DNA of 64,000 nt from a bacterium (GTDB lineage: Bacteria > Desulfobacterota > Desulfocorpusculales > Desulfocorpusculum). Below the pieces are notes generated by a model that saw nothing but the letters and a program-made list of their open reading frames with translations, was not told where the DNA came from and ran no database searches. The stretch covers positions 1 to 64,000 of the forward strand of contig JBBFLE010000003.1 of NCBI GenBank assembly GCA_037481695.1. The letters run 5' to 3'. A program made the translations under genes and the position numbers. Positions 48,430 through 56,455 of the stretch are shown one piece after another; positions within the stretch are counted from its first letter, which is position 1, and every line of letters begins with the position of its first letter.

Positions 48430-49326
48430 ATGGGTGATCCCATGATGGATGTTTTGCAGGTGGTTTTCTCAGGCTTGCTGGTGGGGATGGTCTACGCCTT
48501 GCTTGGGCTTGGTGTGGTTGTGGTTTTCAGAGCCTCTGAAGCCTTCAACTTTGCCGTGGGGGAGTTCCTCGTGGTCGGGGCTTTCCTTTTTTTTATCCTT
48601 TTTTTTGATCTTGGTCTGCCCCTTGTTGTGGCATTTCCAGTCGGGCTTCTGGCAGCAGGGCTTTTTGGGGCTTTGGTGGAGAAATTGACCATCCAGCCTC
48701 TCTTGGGCAGGAACCCCATTTCCATGACCATAGTCACCCTGGGCTTGGCCAGCCTGCTTAGGGCATCTGTCCAGCTTGTGTTCGGGGCCCATTCTTACTC
48801 TTTTGTGTTGGACCTGCCTGACATCACCCTGGAGCTGGGAGACATGATCTTTTTGAGCGAGCAGCTTTGGGCCTCGCTGCTTTCAGCTCTGGCATTCGGC
48901 CTGGTGATTCTCTTTCTTTTCAAGACCAGGTGGGGCGTGGCGATTCGGGCTACTTCCGAGAGCCAGGCCAAGGCAATGGCTTATGGAATAAACGCACGGG
49001 TCATTCTATTGGTGGTTTGGGGGCTTAGTGGGGTTTGCATTGCCGTGGCTGGCATCATGATCTCCAACTTCGGAAGCCTCACCTATCTGACGGCCATGGT
49101 GGGCTTCAGGGCTATTCCCGTTGTTCTGGTGGGGGGCATGGACAGCATAGGAGGGGCTTTGGTGGGGGGGCTCATTGTGGGGCTGTGCGAGGCCTTTGTG
49201 GGAGCTTACCTGGAACCCATGGGTCTCATAGGCTTCAAGAACATCGCCCCTTACATCCTTCTTCTGCTCGTTCTTCTTGTGAGGCCTTACGGGCTTTTCG
49301 GAACCGTGCGTATCGAGAGGGTCTGA
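48430..49326 (+). CDS. livH: Liv-type ABC transporter permease LivH (module 3)
   Basis: A 298-residue permease with about eight hydrophobic segments. FNFAVGEFLVVGAFLFF takes the place of the usual NFAQGE motif and TRWGVAIRATSESQAKAMAYGIN forms the ATPase-contact loop. VLVGGMDSIGGALVGGLIVGLCEA is the conserved segment near the end. Its stop shares one base with the livF start (TGATG). Confidence 0.92.
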   Translation: MGDPMMDVLQVVFSGLLVGMVYALLGLGVVVVFRASEAFNFAVGEFLVVGAFLFFILFFDLGLPLVVAFPVGLLAAGLFGALVEKLTIQPLLGRNPISMTIVTLGLASLLRASVQLVFGAHSYSFVLDLPDITLELGDMIFLSEQLWASLLSALAFGLVILFLFKTRWGVAIRATSESQAKAMAYGINARVILLVVWGLSGVCIAVAGIMISNFGSLTYLTAMVGFRAIPVVLVGGMDSIGGALVGGLIVGLCEAFVGAYLEPMGLIGFKNIAPYILLLLVLLVRPYGLFGTVRIERV

Positions 49327-50117
49327 TGCTTTTGAAGGTCGAAAACCTAAGGGTGGTCTATCATGACGTGATTTCAGTGCTCCATGGGGTTTCCCTGGGA
49401 GTAAGTGAAGGAGAACTCTTGGTGATCATAGGTGCCAATGGAGCAGGAAAGACAACTTTGCTCAGAACCATATGCGGCATGATAGATTTCTACGATGGGA
49501 AGGTTGTAGAAGGAGATGTCAAGCTTGGAGGCAAGTCCATCAAGTCACTACACACAACGGAAATATTGAAAAAGCACAGGTTGACCTTTGTCATGGAAGA
49601 CAGACCGGTCTTCTGGTACCTCACGGTGGAGGAGAACCTTCTGGCAGCCGCCCATGTACGCTGGGACAACCAGGTGGCCTCGGACATGGAGGAGGTCTAT
49701 GATTATTTTCCGGTCTTGAGGAGACTCAGGGAGAAAAGGGCGGGATTGGCCTCTGGGGGCGAGCAGCAGATGCTAGCCATAGCCATGGCTCTCATGACGA
49801 GGCCAAGAGTACTGCTCTTGGATGAACCCTCTTTGGGGCTTGCCCCTTTGGTGACCCAAGAGCTCTTCCAAATAGTTGCGAGACTCAACAAGGAAAAAGG
49901 GGTAACAGTGGCTCTGGTGGAGCAAAATGCCAATGCAGCTTTGGGAATAGGAGATCGAGGTTACGTGATGGAAACAGGGAGGGTGGTCCTGGAAGGCAAG
50001 GCTTCGGAGCTCTTGGAAAACCAAGATGTGCGGGAATTCTACCTGGGTTCAGGGGAAAAGGAGAGAAAAAGCTACAGAGATGCAAGACGATACAAGAGAA
50101 GAAAAAGATGGCTCTGA
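49326..50117 (+). CDS. livF: Liv-type ABC transporter ATPase LivF (module 3)
   Basis: A 263-residue ABC ATPase with Walker A GANGAGKTT, signature LASGGEQQMLAIAMAL, Walker B LLLDEPSLGLA and the LVEQNAN switch. The ATG at 49326 shares one base with the livH stop. The C-terminus carries a basic tail, YRDARRYKRRKRWL, comparable to that of the module 1 LivF and beyond the usual end of LivF. The open frame extends upstream inside livH but should not be translated. Confidence 0.93.
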   Translation: MLLKVENLRVVYHDVISVLHGVSLGVSEGELLVIIGANGAGKTTLLRTICGMIDFYDGKVVEGDVKLGGKSIKSLHTTEILKKHRLTFVMEDRPVFWYLTVEENLLAAAHVRWDNQVASDMEEVYDYFPVLRRLREKRAGLASGGEQQMLAIAMALMTRPRVLLLDEPSLGLAPLVTQELFQIVARLNKEKGVTVALVEQNANAALGIGDRGYVMETGRVVLEGKASELLENQDVREFYLGSGEKERKSYRDARRYKRRKRWL

Positions 50118-50178
50118 GCCCAAAGGCCTCTGATTTGGAATATGATTGCAAAATCCTTTGGCAGTGAAGGCTGACCCC

Positions 50179-50997
50179 ATGGAGGAGAAAAAGAAACCTG
50201 GGATTCTAGAGGTACAAAATCTTTATCTATCCTTTGCAGGCATCCAGGTCCTCAGCGGAGTAAGCTTCTCGGTTATGGCCGGGGAGATCTATTGCATCAT
50301 AGGGCCCAACGGAGCCGGCAAGACAAGCCTTCTTAATTGCATCAATGGTCATTACAAGCCCCAGAAGGGACGGATTTTTTTCCAAGGCCAAGACATCACC
50401 TCCTTGAAGCCTCACAAAATAGCATCCATGGGCGTGGCCAGGACCTTCCAAAAGGTGGAGCTTTTCCATGGCATGACGGTTCTGGACAACATAAAGCTGG
50501 GTCGCCACTGCCTCATGCACTTTTCCCCCCTGGGGAGCCTTTTGAGGATGCCCCATGTGGTAAAGGAAGAAATCAGGCATCGCAAGGAAATCGAGGAGGA
50601 AATAATAGATTTCATGGGCCTCTCGGGTTATCGGTATCACCCTGTGGCCATGCTTCCCATAGGGGTACGCAAGCGGGTGGATATGGCTCGCGCCTTGGCC
50701 ATGAGGCCTAAGGTACTCTTGCTGGATGAGATCATGGCAGGAATGGCCGTGGAGGAGAAGGAAGACATAGCCAGTTACATAATGGATGTTCACAGGGACC
50801 TGGGGGTCACCATCATCTGGATAGAACATGACTTGGCTGCGGTCATGGACCTCTCGGACAGGGTTTGTGTTTTGAACTTCGGTTACAAGATAGCCGAGGG
50901 TCTGCCCCAAGAGGTTCAGGCACATCCCCAGGTGATCGAGGCCTACCTTGGTAAAGGTAAAAGTGCTGGGGGATTCAAGGATGCGGCTCACAGTTGA
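50179..50997 (+). CDS. livG: Liv-type ABC transporter ATPase LivG (module 3)
   Basis: A 272-residue ABC ATPase. Walker A is GPNGAGKTS, the signature is MLPIGVRKRVDMARALA and Walker B is LLLDEIMAGMA, so the usual DEP is DEI. The switch histidine is in IWIEHDLAA. I chose the ATG at 50179 over a TTG at 50146; GAAGG precedes it. The following ligase probably starts just after its stop. Confidence 0.92.
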   Translation: MEEKKKPGILEVQNLYLSFAGIQVLSGVSFSVMAGEIYCIIGPNGAGKTSLLNCINGHYKPQKGRIFFQGQDITSLKPHKIASMGVARTFQKVELFHGMTVLDNIKLGRHCLMHFSPLGSLLRMPHVVKEEIRHRKEIEEEIIDFMGLSGYRYHPVAMLPIGVRKRVDMARALAMRPKVLLLDEIMAGMAVEEKEDIASYIMDVHRDLGVTIIWIEHDLAAVMDLSDRVCVLNFGYKIAEGLPQEVQAHPQVIEAYLGKGKSAGGFKDAAHS

Positions 50998-51031
50998 GAC
51001 AGGTGCCATTGCAGAGAACCAGGAGCCTGAA

Positions 51032-52969
51032 ATGAAGGAGAGCAATACTACTTCCCCTCAAGACAGCACTTGGGGCCGCACTCTGCTTCACCTGATACTG
51101 GAGAAAGCCCATCTGATGCCCCATGAAGTGGCTATGCGCGAGAAACGCTTCGGGATCTGGAACCCTATCACCTGGGAGCAGTTCAGGGACCGGGTGGAAT
51201 GTTTCGCCTTAGGACTCCAATGCATAGGGCTTGGCCAGGGGGATAAGGTAGCCATCATAGGGGATAACAAGCCTGAGTGGATAATCGCCCAATTGGGGGC
51301 AATAGCTGCCGGGGGCATTGTGACCGGAATGTATGCGGACTGCCTTCCCGAGGAGATGCTCTATTTGGTAAGACATTCTGATGCCAGGTTCTTGGTACTC
51401 AGAGACCAGGAGCAGGTAGACAAGCTTCTCAAGGTTTGGGAGTCCCTGAAAAATCAAGTGCTAAGAGTCATTGTCTGGGATTCCAGGGGCATGAGCCATT
51501 ACTACCAAGAGCATCCCTTCTTGTTGAGGTTCCAACAGTTGATCCAGGAGGCACGGGAAAAACTAAAAGAAGAACAGGGCCTTCTGGAAAGGGCAGTGGC
51601 AGCCTTGAACCCCAGTGCCCCAGCCCTGATGCTCACCACTTCAGGCACAACAGCCCTGCCCAAGCTCTCCATGCTGAGCCATCAAAATCTGATTTTTGCG
51701 GCCACAAGTTACGGTGAAATGGTCACCATGAAAAAAGGAGACGAACTTCTTTCCTTGGCCCCCCTCCCATGGATCGGAGAACAGCTCTACAACGTGACTC
51801 GTTTTCTAATGGTGGGGGCTCGATACAATTTCCCTGAGGAAACAGAGACAGTACGGCGGGATCTTCTGGAGCTACAGCCTTTCTATTTCGGTGGAACCCC
51901 TGCCACTTGGGAGCTTCTCATTTCAACTATCCAGGCTGCCATGGACAACGCAGATCCCTTAAAGAAGAACCTCTACCATTGGGCCATGGAAGTGGCATTG
52001 AGCTGCACAGAGGCCGAGCTGGCAGGCCAGTGCCTAAGCCTCTGGAGAAAATCATTGCGTTCGGTGCTCAATTTCTTTGTCATCAGGCCTCTGAAGAACC
52101 GTGTGGGCTTGGGAAGGGTGAAAATGGCTGTCACAGGAGGAGGAGCTATTTCCCCAGAGGTCTTCAGATATTTCAAAGCCCTGGGTATAGACCTCCGTCA
52201 GGTGTACGGGCAAAGTGAGTGCGCGGGCATTGCCACAACCCACAGGGCTGAGGATGTGAGGCCAGAGACAGTGGGAGTGCCCATTCCGGGAGTGCAGGTG
52301 AGGATTTCTCCTGAGGGCGAGATCCAGGTGAAGGGACCCAATGTGCACCTGGGTTATTACAAGAACGAAACTGCCACCCGGGAGGGGTTCACCCATGACG
52401 GATTCTGGCGTACAGGGGATGCAGGATACATGGGGGAGGATGGGCACCTGTACGTATTCGATAGGTTTAAAGACCTAATGGTTCTTCAGGACGGCACGCG
52501 ATTCGCCCCTCAGGATATTGAAACCAGGCTCAAGTTCAGTCCCTACATAAAGGAGGCCGTTGTATGCGGGGCGGATCGTCCCTTTGTGGCTGCCATAGTG
52601 AGCATCGATTTGGAAAACGTGGGTAACTGGGCCAAGCGAAGGGGTATCTCCTACACCACCTTGCAGGATCTCTCCCAGAGGCCTGAGACTTATGCTCTCA
52701 TAAGAGAAGAGATAAGGAAGCTATGCCAGCGCTTTCCGGAAAACATCCGAGTTCGTCGCTTTGCTGTACTTCTCAAGGAGCTGCATCCGGACGACGGGGA
52801 GCTGACCCGCACCCGCAAGGTGAGACGGGGTTTCGTCAACGAGCGCTACCAAGGACTCATCCAGGATCTTTACTCTTCCAAGGAGTTTCATCATTTGGAC
52901 ATTCAAATACGTTATGAGGACGGAAGGCGCTCTTCGTTTCAAGGAAAGATACGTCTGCAGGAGACATGA
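51032..52969 (+). CDS. AMP-forming acyl-CoA synthetase (ligase 3), altered P-loop
   Basis: A 645-residue protein of the same FACL type as ligase 1 (shared LKFSPYI..AVV and VRRGFVNERY). The family P-loop is changed: TTSGTTALPKLSMLSH, where the usual form is TSGTTGxPKG. The A5 region VYGQSECAG, the FWRTGDAGYM region and the DRFKDLMVLQDGTRFAPQ hinge are present. The C-terminal Lys is in TRTRKVRRGF. The ATG at 51032 follows AGGAGCCTGAA; an ATG at 50981 overlapping livG is an alternative. Whether the P-loop change alters activity is unknown. It sits between livG and livM. Confidence 0.87.
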   Translation: MKESNTTSPQDSTWGRTLLHLILEKAHLMPHEVAMREKRFGIWNPITWEQFRDRVECFALGLQCIGLGQGDKVAIIGDNKPEWIIAQLGAIAAGGIVTGMYADCLPEEMLYLVRHSDARFLVLRDQEQVDKLLKVWESLKNQVLRVIVWDSRGMSHYYQEHPFLLRFQQLIQEAREKLKEEQGLLERAVAALNPSAPALMLTTSGTTALPKLSMLSHQNLIFAATSYGEMVTMKKGDELLSLAPLPWIGEQLYNVTRFLMVGARYNFPEETETVRRDLLELQPFYFGGTPATWELLISTIQAAMDNADPLKKNLYHWAMEVALSCTEAELAGQCLSLWRKSLRSVLNFFVIRPLKNRVGLGRVKMAVTGGGAISPEVFRYFKALGIDLRQVYGQSECAGIATTHRAEDVRPETVGVPIPGVQVRISPEGEIQVKGPNVHLGYYKNETATREGFTHDGFWRTGDAGYMGEDGHLYVFDRFKDLMVLQDGTRFAPQDIETRLKFSPYIKEAVVCGADRPFVAAIVSIDLENVGNWAKRRGISYTTLQDLSQRPETYALIREEIRKLCQRFPENIRVRRFAVLLKELHPDDGELTRTRKVRRGFVNERYQGLIQDLYSSKEFHHLDIQIRYEDGRRSSFQGKIRLQET

Positions 52970-52978
52970 GATGCCCCT

Positions 52979-54100
52979 GTGGCAGAAGGCAGTTTTGAGA
53001 AAGGGTGGATTGAGGTGAGCGGATTTTCAGAACTCTACAATCGTTACCTGGCCTGCAATGCGGTTTTTTCATATAGACAGGACGAGAGGATCTTCAGAAC
53101 CAGATTCAAGAGGCTCTGCTTTGCTCTTTTCCTGGCACTGGTTGCAGCCTCTCCCCTTTTTCTCAATGAGGGGGATTATTTCATATTGAATCTGGCCCTG
53201 GTGAATTTGATAGCTGCCGTTGGGCTCAACCTCCTGGTGGGATTCACAGGCCTGCTTTCTTTGGGGCATGCAGCCTTCGTGGGGGTAGGAGCTTATACTT
53301 CGGCCATAGTGGTAACAAAGCTAGGTTTGCCCTTCATGGTCTCTTTGATTTGTGCTGGGGCCATGTCAGCTCTCATGGGCATTCTGGTGGGGTTTCCCTC
53401 CCTTAGAATCAAGGGATTTTATCTTATGGTGGCTACACTGGCCTTTCAGTTCATCATCGATTACACCATTATTCATTGGGAAGCTCTGACCAGGGGAATG
53501 AGAGGCATAGAGCTTCCTACCCCCTCGGTCTTGGGCATCTCTCTTCAAAAGAATCAGAGCTTTTTCTTCTTTTCCTTCCTGCTGGCTGCACTTCTGAGCT
53601 GGGGGGCCAAGAACCTGCTGCGATCCAAGATCGGTAGGAGTTTCGTGGCAATTCGAGATAATGATGTTTCGGCTGAGATCATAGGGATTCCGGTATTTGG
53701 TTACAAGCTTCTTTCCTTCGCCTTTGCATCTTTTTATGCAGGGGTGGCAGGAGCGCTCTTTGCCGGGCTCCAAAGGGCAGCCATGCCCGGAGACTTCACC
53801 TTTCTCCACTCGGTGATGTTCCTGGCAATGGTCTTGGTGGGAGGGCTTGGCAGCATATTGGGCACTGTGTTTGGGGTGCTTTTCATAACCCTGATTCCCT
53901 TTGGGCTGGATGCGGCCGTGAGCTGGCTGGCAAGAGTCTATGATCCCAATGTCACGATTCTGCTGGGCCCAGTCAAGGACTTTGTTTTTGGCCTGCTCAT
54001 AGTGCTCTTCATAATATTCGAGCCTGTGGGTCTGGTAGGAGTGTGGTTGAGGATCAGGGATTACTTTCGCATATGGCCCCTCCCCTACATCTCAGAGTAA
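52979..54100 (+). CDS. livM: Liv-type ABC transporter permease LivM (module 3)
   Basis: A 373-residue permease with about nine hydrophobic segments. LNLLVGFTGLLSLGHAAFVGVGAY is the LivM hallmark and RSKIGRSFVAIRDNDVSAEIIGIP the ATPase-contact loop; FASFYAGVAGALFAG and GGLGSILGTVFG also match. It follows the ligase gene by 9 bases and closes the module. The start is a GTG at 52979; a GTG about 35 bases further on, after GGTGGATTGAG, is also plausible. Confidence 0.92.
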   Translation: MAEGSFEKGWIEVSGFSELYNRYLACNAVFSYRQDERIFRTRFKRLCFALFLALVAASPLFLNEGDYFILNLALVNLIAAVGLNLLVGFTGLLSLGHAAFVGVGAYTSAIVVTKLGLPFMVSLICAGAMSALMGILVGFPSLRIKGFYLMVATLAFQFIIDYTIIHWEALTRGMRGIELPTPSVLGISLQKNQSFFFFSFLLAALLSWGAKNLLRSKIGRSFVAIRDNDVSAEIIGIPVFGYKLLSFAFASFYAGVAGALFAGLQRAAMPGDFTFLHSVMFLAMVLVGGLGSILGTVFGVLFITLIPFGLDAAVSWLARVYDPNVTILLGPVKDFVFGLLIVLFIIFEPVGLVGVWLRIRDYFRIWPLPYISE

Positions 54101-54169
54101 TATGAACAATCTTAGGCTCACATCTCCATGCCAAGAGGTGATGTGGGTTGAAATGCACGGGCTGGAGAA

Positions 54170-55117
54170 ATGACAGCTCAAGATCTTCGGATCAAAAAAA
54201 ACAAGGCCGGATTCTTGCTTCCCCCCAGGCTGCAACCAGGAGACAGGGTTGCGGTGGTGTCCCCTTCGGGACCTCTGAGACCCAAGGAGCAAGAAGCAGT
54301 TCAAAAATCTTTGGAATTGCTCCGCACTTGGGGATTGGAGCCTTCCTGCCAAGAACTCCAACCATGCCCAATTCCTTATCTTTCCGGGTCGGACCAAAGC
54401 AGGGCCTCACAGCTTAACCAGGCTCTGGCCACCCCTGGGATTAAAGGCGTTTTTTGCCTTAGGGGTGGATATGGAGCCATGCGCATCCTGTCCTTTCTGG
54501 ATGTGCAGTTGTTCAGAAAGGATCCAAAGGTCTTGGTGGGCTTCAGCGACCTGACAGCTCTGCTCTTGGGCCTGGGGGCCAAGGCTGGTGTGGTTACTTT
54601 CCACGGTCCCACACTGGCCAGCTCCTCCTTGGCCAGCCAACCGGATTCAGGTACTGCCAGGGCTCTTCACAGGGTGCTCATGGAAGCTGTTCCCCAGGAG
54701 CCCATGAGTGGGGAAATCTGGCAACCAGGAGAAGCAGAGGGACCTCTCATGGGAGGATGTCTTTCCTTGCTCTGTGCGCTCATGGGCACTGATTACTTCC
54801 CTGAGTTGGAAGGCTGCATCCTCTTCTTGGAAGACGTGGGTGAACCCCTTTACAGGCTGGACAGGATGCTTCATCAATTGAAGCTCGGGGGGATTCTGGA
54901 GCGGATTTCAGGGATGGCCTTGGGACATCTGGGAACCCATCGCCAGGGCAAGAGAATCCTTCGGGAAGTGGTCTTGGAAGCAGTAGGAACTCGGATACCT
55001 GTGCTGGCCGGGCTTCCGTGCGGGCACGGTCCCCAGAACCTGACTCTGAGCCTGGGAGCCTGGACTCGGCTGGATGAAAAAGGAACCCTGACATTTCTTG
55101 AGCCAGGAGTTTGTTGA
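54170..55117 (+). CDS. LD-carboxypeptidase family protein (peptidase S66)
   Basis: S66 enzymes remove terminal D-alanine from recycled muropeptides, or cleave similar substrates such as microcin C. The 315-residue protein has VAVVSPSGP at the start and LRGGYGAMRILSFLD. The catalytic triad is visible as Ser in LVGFSDLTALL, Glu in ILFLEDVGEPLYRLDRML and His in GLPCGHGPQN. Size matches LdcA. It is not in an operon with obvious wall genes; it lies between module 3 and ihfB. The ATG at 54170 has GGAG rather close to it. Confidence 0.9.
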   Translation: MTAQDLRIKKNKAGFLLPPRLQPGDRVAVVSPSGPLRPKEQEAVQKSLELLRTWGLEPSCQELQPCPIPYLSGSDQSRASQLNQALATPGIKGVFCLRGGYGAMRILSFLDVQLFRKDPKVLVGFSDLTALLLGLGAKAGVVTFHGPTLASSSLASQPDSGTARALHRVLMEAVPQEPMSGEIWQPGEAEGPLMGGCLSLLCALMGTDYFPELEGCILFLEDVGEPLYRLDRMLHQLKLGGILERISGMALGHLGTHRQGKRILREVVLEAVGTRIPVLAGLPCGHGPQNLTLSLGAWTRLDEKGTLTFLEPGVC

Positions 55118-55130
55118 AAAGGCCAGCGTG

Positions 55131-55159
55131 TTGACAAGGCCCTGGAATCTCATTATAAA
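55131..55159 (+). promoter_or_regulatory. Strong promoter for the ihfB-macrodomain genes
   Basis: A perfect TTGACA (55131-55136), a 17-nt spacer and TATAAA (55154-55159, five of six) form a near-consensus sigma-70 promoter. The predicted start near 55166 leaves a 57-nt leader before the ihfB ATG at 55223, which excludes longer forms of the protein. Confidence 0.75.
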
Positions 55160-55222
55160 GTTTCTTGCGCTATGACAGGCGCATTTGTCCATATTCGGGG
55201 CCCAAAGGGCAGGAGGCTTGGA

Positions 55223-55534
55223 ATGACCAAATCAGAGCTCATAGAAACCTTGGCACAAAGGGTCAATGGTATCACCACCAAGGTGGCGGAGGTGGTGGTC
55301 AACACGGTATTTCAGAGCATGAAAGATGCCCTGGTACGTGGTGATCGCATAGAAATACGCGGATTTGGCAGCATCAAGGTTAAAAACTATGCCTCTTATA
55401 CCGGCAGAAACCCCAAGACCGGCCAGAGTATAAAAGTCCCCGCCAAGAAACTGCCTTTTTTCAAAGTGGGCAAGGAACTCAAAGAAAGGGTGGACATGAA
55501 GCCCGCAACAGCTCGTAAGGAGGGCAAGAGGTGA
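55223..55534 (+). CDS. ihfB: Integration host factor beta-like DNA-binding protein
   Basis: A DNA-bending protein of the HU/IHF family, 103 residues. [14 protein letters not shown] at the N-terminus and [15 protein letters not shown], then GRNPKTGQ and [11 protein letters not shown] are diagnostic of the IHF beta type. The start is set by AGGAGGCTTGGA. Upstream is a near-consensus promoter. A short basic C-terminal tail ([11 protein letters not shown]) is present. IHF acts as a heterodimer; no alpha subunit gene is in the window. The last codons overlap the macrodomain start. Confidence 0.9.
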   Translation: MTKSELIETLAQRVNGITTKVAEVVVNTVFQSMKDALVRGDRIEIRGFGSIKVKNYASYTGRNPKTGQSIKVPAKKLPFFKVGKELKERVDMKPATARKEGKR

Positions 55535-56064
55535 GGTTGGAGATCAACGGACGCTCCCTGGATTTAGTCCAGGGGGATATAACCGAAATGGACACAGATG
55601 CCATAGTCAATGCGGCCAATGCTCAGCTCATCCTGGGAGCCGGGGTGGCAGGAGCCATCCGATCCAAAGGCGGGCCCTCCATTCAGGAAGAGTGTAACAG
55701 GATAGGCCCGATTCAGGTTGGCCAAGCAGCCATAACAGGGGCCGGACAACTCAAGGCCAGATACGTAATTCATGCAGTGGGCCCCAGGATGGGAGAAGGG
55801 AACGAAGACCAAAAACTTCTCTCCGCAACCCTCAGCAGTCTGCGCCTGGCTGACTCCCACGGCTTGAAAAGTATAGCCTTCCCCGCCATTTCCACGGGCA
55901 TCTTTGGCTTTCCGGTGGATCGCTGCGCAGAGATCATGCTGGGGGCTGTAATGGATTACTTGAAAGGTACCACAGGCCTGGATCGGGTGGTATTTTGCTT
56001 GTTCGGCCAAGAAAGCTACAATGCCTTCCAAGCTGCACTCAAGAAGCTCTCCTCATCTGAGTGA
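55531..56064 (+). CDS. Macrodomain protein (O-acetyl-ADP-ribose deacetylase-like)
   Basis: A 177-residue single macrodomain of the YmdB/MacroD type. It shows [32 protein letters not shown], which forms the ADP-ribose binding loop with the Asn-Ala-Ala-Asn and GAGVAGAI sequences, and [19 protein letters not shown] as the second loop. Such proteins hydrolyse O-acetyl-ADP-ribose or remove ADP-ribose from proteins or DNA. The GTG at 55531 overlaps the ihfB stop (GTGA), so it is likely translated together with ihfB. Confidence 0.9.
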   Translation: MRLEINGRSLDLVQGDITEMDTDAIVNAANAQLILGAGVAGAIRSKGGPSIQEECNRIGPIQVGQAAITGAGQLKARYVIHAVGPRMGEGNEDQKLLSATLSSLRLADSHGLKSIAFPAISTGIFGFPVDRCAEIMLGAVMDYLKGTTGLDRVVFCLFGQESYNAFQAALKKLSSSE

Positions 56065-56455
56065 TGTTTCCTCATGCTCAGTCTAATGCCAAGGCGGAAG
56101 GTAAGTACTATTGCCAGTTTGTTTGTCTTGGATCTCAATGGGCTTTGAGGCCTTTGGCCAAGCCCGGATGGTTTGCAGGCCAGATCTTGAGCCTCAGGAA
56201 ATGATGTGTAAGGCACCTCCAAGGATGTGCCTTAAATTATCCGGTCTTGAGCAATGAGCCTTTCTTGTGGCACTTGGACTTTAAAAGCACCTGAATCAGC
56301 CTATAATCACTGACAATGGAAGCCTAGAATCAGGCTCAACCCATCTGCCTGGATTTAGCAGGCCCGTGAAAAGACCGCTTGGGGCGTTGACCTGGTGTCT
56401 TTCCCCGGCTATGCTCCAACCGGTGGTAGGATTTTCCCTCAAGGGAGGTGGCGGG
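56065..56455. other. Intergenic region ahead of the hydrogenase-like gene
   Basis: About 390 bases with no supported gene. A perfect 8-bp inverted repeat with a 10-nt loop (56209-56234, TAAGGCAC and GTGCCTTA) may end the ihfB-macrodomain transcript or act as an operator. A perfect TATAAT (56302-56307) with a weak -35 lies further on. Confidence 0.45.

Noticed and set aside
51032-52969. Reading ligase 3 as a pseudogene because of its P-loop
   Set aside because: The frame is intact over 645 codons, the ribosome-binding site is good and all other motifs are kept.
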